Shown one piece after another: positions 55,797 through 64,000 of a DNA stretch of 64,000 nucleotides (its first letter is position 1; each line of letters starts with the position of its first letter). The position numbers were made by a program, and so were the translations under genes. Location: NCBI GenBank assembly GCA_032622095.1, contig CP136065.1, positions 18,216,134 through 18,280,133 of the forward strand, read 5' to 3'. Source of the DNA: Siphonodentalium dalli (lineage: Eukaryota; Mollusca; Scaphopoda; Gadilida; Siphonodentaliidae). The notes beneath the pieces are model-generated. The model saw only the letters and a program-made list of their open reading frames with translations, made no database searches and was not told the origin of the DNA.

Positions 55797-58109
55797 ACCG
55801 ACGAATGAGTAACCAATGTCACATCGGCGTTTGCGGGTGTGAACAATGAAAGGTGCGCTAACAAGTTCATACGTAAGTCACCGGTGAACGAACTTATTGT
55901 TAGCGATCTGAGAGATATGTCGATATGTGCGGACATGCATGTCGGTATGAGAAAGCATCATACCCGGAATATCGAAAATGACTACGTTATATTGTTTGCA
56001 TTCATTGCATGGCCCCGATCGTAGGTCAAGCTTGTTTTCCTCCACCAACACACGCCTAATTGCGACCCAGTGCCCGAATGGCGATTTCAGCGCCAAAACC
56101 TTCATCTTAACTCAATTAAGGAGCTATCATCGCTTTTTGCGGCGTTACTAATAGCCAGGCCTTGATAACATCACGCCGACCCCTTTAACAAGGCATACCG
56201 CACGCTGATAACTCTTAATACCATTTGATAAAAAGAGAGCTCATGCAGGAGATCACGTTTCTTGATAATAAAATTGACCTCGTACAGGTGTAGTGCAAGC
56301 CAGCTGAGAATCAAAACACGCAGGGATATAATAATTCGCGGAATGCGACGCTCGTGCGCGCCGGAATACAAGGATTTCACGTATCACCTGTATTACGAAC
56401 GTTGCTCCAATAAGGTATGTATTGGTGGTATCTGGATGCACGTGTTGCACATTATTTTTCCAAATATCAGTATTATATTAACACAATTTTCGCAATTTAT
56501 AATTCTGACGAGTACACATGCGTATATAGGGACTGTCAGGCAGTCTGATAAATCTGCCATAACCGATTTTTTGGTCAAATCCCTGGTCACGTCCTGATAA
56601 GTTATCATCGGGAAACACAAATGTTTTACGGACAGACGGACGTCCCGATGGACTGGCAGACTGATTACAAAACTGGCGTCTAAAAAGAGAGCATATTATA
56701 AAGAGCGTTTAGCGATTGCTTGTCCATTTAAGGCGAATATTAAAGAGCGTCGTATATATCCGTGTTGTTTTGGGTGTTCTTGTGGAGTTTCGCAATGGCT
56801 TTAAATTACGAAGTATATCGTGCCAGCGTAACATTCGGCATTTTAGAAGAATAGAAGTGATTGTCAGAGGCCTTCGTGTATATAGGTATCATTTAGTGCT
56901 ACATGTAAGATGAGGGTAGAGTTATATCCATGTATGGTTGGCGAAGCATAACACATGTCGCTGGCATCGAAATGTCTTACAGCAACCTTTTGGTCAAGCT
57001 GAAACCTCAGTGATCGTGTATTGGTCGCAGAAAGTCGATCAGTGGGTCACGCCATTTCCCGCTATATCGTACATTAATATACATTTAACAATTGTTTTCT
57101 GAAACAGTTGGCGTGATATTTATTACTAAATAAATGATTCTGATTTCAATTATGAGGCGATGATTTCTCAGGCCAATAAAATCCAAAGTGGACTTGAGGG
57201 AAAACTGTAATTTGATAATATCAATGGCGATCTTTCACAACATAACTAGTGTCACTAACATCCGTAGAAAACTCGTTACGCTGATTTATTCCCAGAAAAC
57301 CAATTCCCCATTTTCCTCACTTCGGAGTTCCGAAGCACACCCAGGAATTCAGGATTATCATTACCAGTGTGTTTTCATCATCCAAATCGGTATTGGTATT
57401 CTCAATCGGTTGTTTTGATTTATCGTTGTGTCCGTCACTCGGCCCTGTCCGTCGTTATCAGGTTTATTGGTGATGAAAGTCGCTCATGGCTTTAATTTGC
57501 ACTGGCAGATCAGTCCACTGCACGTAAAAGTATCGGCCCTCGACGCAGTCTGTTCTCGTGAAATTAAGCACAGTACGTGCTTATTTTACAACTGCGCTAA
57601 ATAAGCTCATATTGGCATTATTTGAAAACCCAAATAAGCTCTATATGGGCTTAAACGCTGGTTATTGAAACAGCCTTATATGGGACTAATTAAATATGAA
57701 ATAAGCCCGTATTGTGCTTATTTTCACGAGAACAAGCTGAATTATAGCACGGATAAACCAACTCACGACTTACTAGATGTCACTCTTTATAATGTGTTTT
57801 CACTGTGGTCCACACAATCCAGCGGAATAACAGGTAAAACTCCACTACGGGCTTATTTCAGAACCAAAATAAGTCCAATAGGAACCTATGTGAACATTTA
57901 GGTCCAATATGATCCTATTTGCACGATGCTATATTGAACTTACACAGTTGAGGGACAATATATCCATCGTATCGCCTTCTATGGTGTTTCCAGGAGTACG
58001 AACCCATGTCGCAATAGTATTAACAGAGTATGCTCCTTCAGCTTCGGAGTATATAATTTGAGCAACGAGATACAAAGATCGTTTACACGGATGAGACTTG
58101 TTAATAATA
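55797..58109. other. Non-coding stretch with degenerate repeats
   Basis: No gene recognised. GGACAGACGGACG near 56632 resembles the end of the dispersed repeat at window position 330. AATAAGC/GCTTATT motifs recur between 57560 and 57880. Overlapping short ORFs on both strands at 55839-56620 have no recognisable domain. Confidence 0.4.
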
Positions 58110-58562
58110 TATGTGACCCGCCATATCAAATCCAGTCGTAAATAGGGATTTTTTTTTACCCTGTGCCAATGCATTCTCTTATATATGCGAGTCGAACATA
58201 GGTCGCCTCGCATATATAAGAGAATACATTAGCCTAACAATTATTTACAATTTTAATAATTTTTTCTTGTATTCTTTAACAATTTTATAATTTTACCCAT
58301 ACAGAGCCCCATACAAACATGAGCAGACGACACTCTTCTATATGCTTCTATATGTGTGGGGCTCCCTGCAGGGTAATGGATGTTTTTTATTTTATGTCCT
58401 AAAAAATGTAAGAAACAGTTATTAAAAAAATTGTTAGGCCAATGCATTCTCTTATATATGCGAGGCGACATATATATGGTCGACTCGCATATATAAGAGA
58501 ATGCATTGGCACAGGGTAAAAAAATCCCGACTTACGACTGGATTTGATATGGCGGGTCACAT
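58110..58562. mobile_element. Twin-hairpin MITE, TGTGACCC family, copy 3 (inverted spacer)
   Basis: Outer repeats TGTGACCCGCCATATCAAAT and ATTTGATATGGCGGGTCACA, hairpins at 58166-58233 and 58438-58510. The spacer runs in the opposite direction to the copies at 26407 and 30461 (GTGGGGCTCCCTGCAGGGT). TA lies at both outer edges. Confidence 0.75.
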
Positions 58563-58760
58563 ATTTGATGCCTAAAGTCTGTCAAATCTCAGGCGTATTG
58601 TGCTGTAATCATACCTATACCCCCATAACACCACTTGATTCGTGGACCATACGTACTGCTATAATATCAATATCCATATATACGTAAGATGCAAACCCGA
58701 AATCTGACGATAGGTTCCCTTTATAGAAACATCGCGTCTTACCACAAACAATAACTATAC

Positions 58761-58960
58761 CAAGAAAACCATAGTCAGAAATGGTAACGCCCTCAAGATC
58801 ATATTATTATATAAAATATATTGGTTTCATGATTGTACCACCTCAGAATTCCGTTAAAACAGCTAATCCTTCAAACTATTACAACAACTTTGACAATATT
58901 ACTGCAGGTTTCCCCATTCACCATAAAGCCTCTAAATGCGGCCAATAATCTACTAATCGG
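58761..58960 (+). repeat. Dispersed repeat S, copy 3
   Basis: CAAGAAAACCATAGTCAG, AAATGGTAACGCC, AAAATATATTGGTTTCATGA, AATTCCGTTAAAAC and ATTACTGCAGGTTTCC follow the order of the copy at 2183. Confidence 0.5.
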
Positions 58961-60757
58961 ACTAAATACACGCCCGATAGATACGTTATTCTACCTTCCA
59001 ACTATAAGACATACTTCAGCAAAGTTAGCTTTTATATTATGCATTGTGTCCCAGCAATAAAATCTTCAGCCATTGTTCGTACCTAAACATCGAAAGCAAT
59101 TAACGCGGTCATAAAAGTTGCATACTGCAACAATGAGACATCCGCGAAGATACATCCGCGAAAATCCGAAATGTGTTGTCCTGCAATATATCCTCATCGC
59201 TCCATAGCTCCATTGGGCCGCTAGATCAGCCTTACTACAATTTCCTAAAATAACTCACATGTAAACACCCATAGTATTGGGCGCACTGAAGTCAGCTACA
59301 AAAATATGGTCATGGAGTATGACCATAACATTGGGGCCATTGATGAGGTGTATTATCATACACCTCATTAAAATTAATCACCCACATAGTATACATGTAT
59401 AACTAACTACAATTCCCCAATATAGTGTGCTTACTCGGTTCCACCTTTGAACCTCTACATCAATGGCATCCTTATTATATTATACTCAGGCCGGTCTGCT
59501 ACCATTTTTATAAACCATGACACTTATATATTACTACAATCGATTAAAGACTTCATAGATACTTATGTGTTAGCTCACTGTATACAAGACGCGTCTAATT
59601 ACAGGGCCCGGTATTGTCCACCTAATTAGTAAACGGTGGTGACTATATATATGCACTTTACACGAAGTTTATACATCCATAGTTTAGCACATTAGTCATC
59701 TTTGAGTCAATTCATGTGGATGTTATGTGGATGTTATCTACGGTGTGTGAACGCATGCACATGTCCATGGGGAAAATACCATATATATAATATACCAGTA
59801 TATTGTATACAAGTGACCGGTATACTATATATTGGTATATATCGGGAATCCCCCCCAGGGGGCAGTGCGTGGACGTAGTCTACTTTGGACGTGTCCGACC
59901 TGGTCCCCTGGGTTGCGCAGTATGTAAGTTCTTAATGCATACTAATATGTCTACAGAGTGCGCAATACAGCGATGTAATGGGGTTGTCTACTCAGAGTAA
60001 CAGGAACGGAACAAGGAACAGCAACAGCTTCCGAGTAACACATGATTAGTTCGAGTAACATGAAGAGGAACAGAGATATAAACTAACTGTTCTCGCAATT
60101 TCCACCAGAAAGCCATTAGTGTGTGTTTCTGTCAACATGTTCTCCTGGATCATATGTTCAACATGAACTTATTTGGAGGTCGAATACGTTAGACATGGAC
60201 GTATTTCAACACGAAATATATAAGCCCAATGTAGAACAGTGATTTCAATTTCATGCCAGAAGTCATGTATAGCCGAAACACTTGCATATCTTGAGTATTG
60301 ATTTTGTATTCACCTTCCCGCCCTGTTCTGGACTTTTTCAATTTCAACGATATTTGTAAAAGGTGAACATGCACAAGCTACACATTCTAATTTAGGTCTT
60401 ACCACGTCGTGATATGCAATTTCAAGGATATCTTCATTTTTAGTTTTTATATTTCCTCATAAATAAAACCAATAGTTTGATTTGCAATTGTCGTTGTCCT
60501 ATTAATATGTTGGTTGAAGGACATGTGTGTGAATAGGTTAATCTCGAGATATCAAATAAAAAAACGCTAATAACGCCGTTATAGCATCCGCCGAGATCAC
60601 CGCATCAAATTTGGTTGAAATCGGTCCTGGAGTCTGGGATAAAATTGCAAACAGACAGATATATCCCACTCTTGTGCATAGATATGGTCTTAGTAACCTG
60701 TCGTTCACGAACAAAGAAGATACGGATTCGAATGCAACCCTATAATTACCAACCAAT
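58961..60757. other. Non-coding stretch
   Basis: No gene recognised. A small hairpin TGAGGTGTATTATCATACAC-CTCA lies at about 59344-59367. Text at about 60590-60660 (AAATTTGGTTGAAATCGGTC, ACAGACAGATA) resembles common invertebrate dispersed repeats. Confidence 0.4.
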
Positions 60758-61584
60758 GGCTGCGGACACACGTATCACAGTAGCGATGGCATAGCAGGTG
60801 TGAACATTTATTATGGTGGAGTTTAGTGGCAATATAGGTCGTCATAATTCTGTACCATAGCAAGCCATGTTGCCCGCTGAGTTTCCGCACAATCAGTTGA
60901 CTTGACCAATTAACCGATTGCGTTTCACCAAGGTTGATCTCTGCTCATTACGTTTTGTATTCTCTACGATATATATAATATAAATATTATCATGCGTTTC
61001 AATATTGTTAAGGGAGAGGGCAACATTCTAAGTTGAATAGCTTGTGCTCCCATCCCTTTTTATTAACTCATATCATATTTTCAGAATCTATTTGTCAATG
61101 TATAAAATGTATTGTGTAAAGTGGGTTCAATATGTTCAAACAAACAATATAATTGCACGATCGATCATCCAGAATTGTGTTTGACCGTGGCAAGCCTTCA
61201 TTCACTCACATATCATGTACGTACTACGTTTTATTGATATGATCTCACTGCATGTTTATCTACTTATATTAATTTCATGTGTATTAAGACAGTTCCCCAA
61301 TTGCATTTTAAATTTTGCGACGTTTAGTTCTACGCATAATTCCGCTAACTGTTGGGGGAAATGCAGCTGAGAGAACGTACCTTGAATAAACAAAGCGAAT
61401 TATATAAACAACGACCAAAACAAGAAAAAGGCTGATCATAACGAACTTTGGAAGACTCATTGTGCGAATATGCAGCGGGCGACATGACTAGCTATGGCAC
61501 ATTAATTGTGACGACCAATTGTCACCAAACTCCACCATAATATGCTACTATGCCATAGCTACTGTGGTACGTGTGTCCGCAGCC
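60758..61584. mobile_element. Harbinger-like TIR element, copy 2, interrupted
   Basis: It begins GGCTGCGGACACACGTATCA and ends TACGTGTGTCCGCAGCC, flanked by AAT on both sides (60755-60757, 61585-61587), as in copy 1 at 20351-21056. Relative to copy 1 it holds about 165 extra bases at 60985-61148. Confidence 0.7.
60985..61148 (+). mobile_element. 5'-truncated LINE tail inserted in the Harbinger-like element
   Basis: GGGAGAGGGCAACATTCTAA, GTTGAATAGCTTGTGCTCCC and ATCCC parallel GGGAGCAGGGACATTGTAAG, TTGTTAAAACTTGTACCCC and AATCCC in the 3' UTR of the LINE at 42950-42992. TATAAT lies at both junctions. It probably derives from a related CR1/L2-like element. Confidence 0.5.
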
Positions 61585-62043
61585 AATATATCAACAGTAC
61601 TATTAGAGTGCTCTTGACACCACTGTTACATCTAAGAGGCAATTTCAGAATACCAAAGTTCGCTGAGTATACTCGGAGACCATCGAAACATTCTTTCGCG
61701 ATGTTCGTCTTTGGAATCCATTAAGCAGGTAACTCTTGAATTAATTAATATTTGTTGATTCAGCATACGGAAACTGTCAATATGGTTAACGCGATCAATG
61801 GAAGCGGAAATAGGTTTGCATGTCGGCATTATCTAACGGCGCCAAATGAAGGTCTTTAATGTTTTGCTGATAAGATTAGGTCTATAGAGAGATGAAAGCT
61901 TTATAGATTATTATTGATTCGGCTTAATTAAGGGTTCGTCTGGATCAAAGTTGCATTGTAGATAGATTTAGACGAAACACGTAATGATAGAACAATACGG
62001 TTGTATTGGTATTGCTTCGTCAGTATTCTTTGACATCTACATG

Positions 62044-62395
62044 TATAACGTGATATCGACATGTCGTGACGACAAACATCATGGGCCATGCCAACATGTC
62101 GCGTGACGGTCCATATATCACGTGACATCGGCCTGTCCTGGCGATAAGTATCGTGGGCCATACTTCCAGTCACAGTTCATAAATAACGTGATCTCGGCCT
62201 GTCCTGGTGATAAGTATCGTGGGCCATACTTCCAGTCACAGTTCATAGATAACGTGATCTCGGCCTGTCGCGACGATATGTATTTGGACCATACCCCAAA
62301 GTCACGTGACAGTCCATAAATAACGTGATCTCGTCATGTCGCGAAGATAAGTATTATGGACCATACCACCAAGTCGCGTGGCGTCAGCTATCAAT
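62044..62395 (+). repeat. Tandem repeat, five units of 65-76 bp
   Basis: Units start near 62044, 62115, 62183, 62248 and 62320 with ATAACGTGATCTCGGCCTGT (first two diverged). They contain CGATAAGTATCGTGGGCCAT and CAGTCAC-GT. GTCACGTGAC occurs at 62301-62310 and TCACGTGAC at 62118-62126. Confidence 0.8.
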
Positions 62396-62399
62396 TCTG

Positions 62400-63340
62400 T
62401 CAAACCTTCTGGCTTTCACGTGGGTGTGCAATGCGATTGATCGTTTCTAATATGGTTCGCATATGTAATTCTATCCTACTTTTGTTTAAAGGGATACTGT
62501 ACCCAAATGTTTTTGTTGGTTTCTTTAGTCTCTGAGTTGTAGAATAAGGTAACCAGGTTTCCATTATTGGAAAGTCTGTTGAGTACGAAGTAATGTTACG
62601 GATGACAGATTAGCCGGCATGCGAAAATACCAATTGCCGTTGTCGAGTAAATTTTGGACAGTTTTCAAGCAAATGTATCAAATAAATGTTATATTATATG
62701 CATATTAGTCCCTAATATACTCATTAAGTCATTGTATACTAACTAGTCAGTGAGTGGCCTTATCAACACGATCATGTGTGCCACGCTTTGCCCAATCCAC
62801 TATCCGTGAATTATTTTGATTACGTCTTGTACACGGATATTCGTAATTTAATATATGACCAGCCATAAATTTATATCAAATCATTAATTTTGATTTTAAG
62901 ATAACATATTAACCTGAACGTTTACAGAATACATCTTCGACTCAAATTACTTAGTTTTCTATATATTATCGATATTAGAGCGTTGTTATCATCGGTAATT
63001 TATTGAAAATGGCGTACAGTAACCCTTTAGCCATTTCTTCACTAAATACTCTGCACTTGTATTATATGTGGTCTGCATATTTGTCACGAAACCCATCCAG
63101 ATGAATAATGGACCATTCCAGTCTATACTTTTATAACTGAATGGGAGAATCTATCTAGTATAGCACGTGTTAAAATTATATTTAATTTTTAAGCCTATAA
63201 TGAAAGTAATTTGCAGGTTTTGAGGTATTCCGGGGATCACACGCACTAAGTCGATGATGCACGATATTCTTATACAATATTTCTCAACAAAATGTACCTT
63301 AATTTAATCTCGAAAATAGATGACCCATTACATCAAGCCT
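62400..63340. other. Non-coding stretch
   Basis: No gene recognised. A diverged relative of repeat T is at about 63049-63165 (TCTGCACTTGTATTA, GAATAATGGACCATTCCAGT, TATAACTGAATGGGAGAATC). Confidence 0.4.
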
Positions 63341-63344
63341 GACT

Positions 63345-63620
63345 GGGCTAGCATCACCAAATTCACCCTCTGGGGACCTCATTCTGCATGGCCTCAAATG
63401 CTATGGGAGACATAGACTCAGATTGAAGTTCCCAAATGGTGTACACCAATTAGGAACATCGATTAAGCAATTTGTCGTCTGCCAATTGGGGTTATAGAGA
63501 AACTAAACTAAAAAGAAATAGAATCTATGTGAAGAAGTTTCTATAGAAATTTGATAATAAAGAAACTTTCCAGAGAAAATGAGGCCTAAGCAGAATGAGG
63601 ATCCCAGAGGGCGAATTACC
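63345..63620. repeat. Inverted-repeat element U, copy 2 (partial)
   Basis: AAATTCACCCTCTGGGGACC, TCATTCTGCATGGCCTCA, TGCTATGGGAGACATAGACT and GAGGCCTAAGCAGAATGAGG match 46690-46940. The left outer part is missing. Confidence 0.6.
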
Positions 63621-63632
63621 TTGACCTTTTAA

Positions 63633-63735
63633 GCCATTGCATTCTCTTATATATGCGAGGCTCCCTGAAATGGTTCATGATCTTTAATGCTGCAACAGCG
63701 CAGCTCCCGTCATGAAGCTCATGAAAGGGTTAACG
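63633..63735. repeat. Partial twin-hairpin arm with AAGGGTTAA end
   Basis: GCATTCTCTTATATATGCGA-GGCTCCCTGAAATGG is one hairpin arm only; AGCTCCCGTCATGAAG and GAAAGGGTTAACGA follow, as near 36140-36165. Confidence 0.4.
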
Positions 63736-64000
63736 ACTGAGGTGTTTCGATAGCTAAAAGATTGACATCTTGTGAGTAAGGTCTTAGTCAAAATTACAGT
63801 CGCCATTTTTGATTATAGACACAACTAAACGCCGAAAATAATGATTTCCCTCAATGTATATATCGTGGGGGGGGATACTCTGTTTTCAACTAACATATTT
63901 ATCGCAGATAATTAGGAAAGGTCAATATATTTAAATTATATACTTGAGTACTGCATGTGCTTACTGCTGCATAATTTCTTAGTACGATTGTGTATCTATT

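Noticed and set aside
55839-56620. Cluster of short ORFs on both strands after the minisatellite
   Set aside because: They overlap on opposite strands and no domain or codon pattern stands out.

Overview
The window looks like metazoan nuclear DNA, probably from a marine invertebrate; I cannot name the species. It is AT-rich, has almost no host coding sequence, and carries CR1/L2-like LINE, Ty3-like LTR and many TIR/foldback elements, long minisatellites and an interstitial (TAACCC)n tract. There are no bacterial-style operons, rRNA genes or CRISPR arrays. The only convincing host gene is a minus-strand single-ORF gene at 19323-19895 resembling the animal CXorf65 family.

Layout. 1-5.5 kb: dispersed repeats and foldback elements. 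5.75-11.3 kb: a complete Ty3-like LTR retrotransposon with 208-bp LTRs, a gag-protease-RT ORF and a pol split by two frame breaks. 11.4-19 kb: a 32-bp tandem repeat, a TTAA-bounded element, foldbacks and homopolymer runs. 19.3-19.9 kb: the CXorf65-like gene. 20.35-21.06 kb: a Harbinger-like element, with a second copy at 60.76-61.58 kb. 22.8-24.6 kb: a Helitron-type peptide repeat remnant and a dispersed repeat. 26-38 kb: MITEs, including the twin-hairpin family and Harbinger-like elements with TAA duplications. 39.2-43.1 kb: a nearly full-length but broken CR1/L2-like LINE inside a 62-bp target duplication. 43.4-48.8 kb: more MITEs and the telomere-like tract. 49.7-53.0 kb: a satellite-like array of about 103 units of 32 bp. 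54.5-55.8 kb: a 20-bp minisatellite. 55.8-64 kb: further dispersed repeats, one more twin-hairpin element and a tandem repeat rich in CACGTG-like sites.

The most informative signal is the twin-hairpin system. A near-perfect hairpin of about 69 bp occurs as mirror-image pairs at eight loci. The pairs sit inside at least two families with different terminal repeats. One family is bounded by TTAA and starts CCCTTTACCCAAC. At two loci a pre-insertion version of the target can be read in this same window, showing insertion at TTAA (a piggyBac-type habit). Several other families here are also TTAA-bounded.

The genes do not form a pathway. The window is a record of nested transposition plus one probable host gene. 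All family assignments come from motifs read by eye; no database search was possible.
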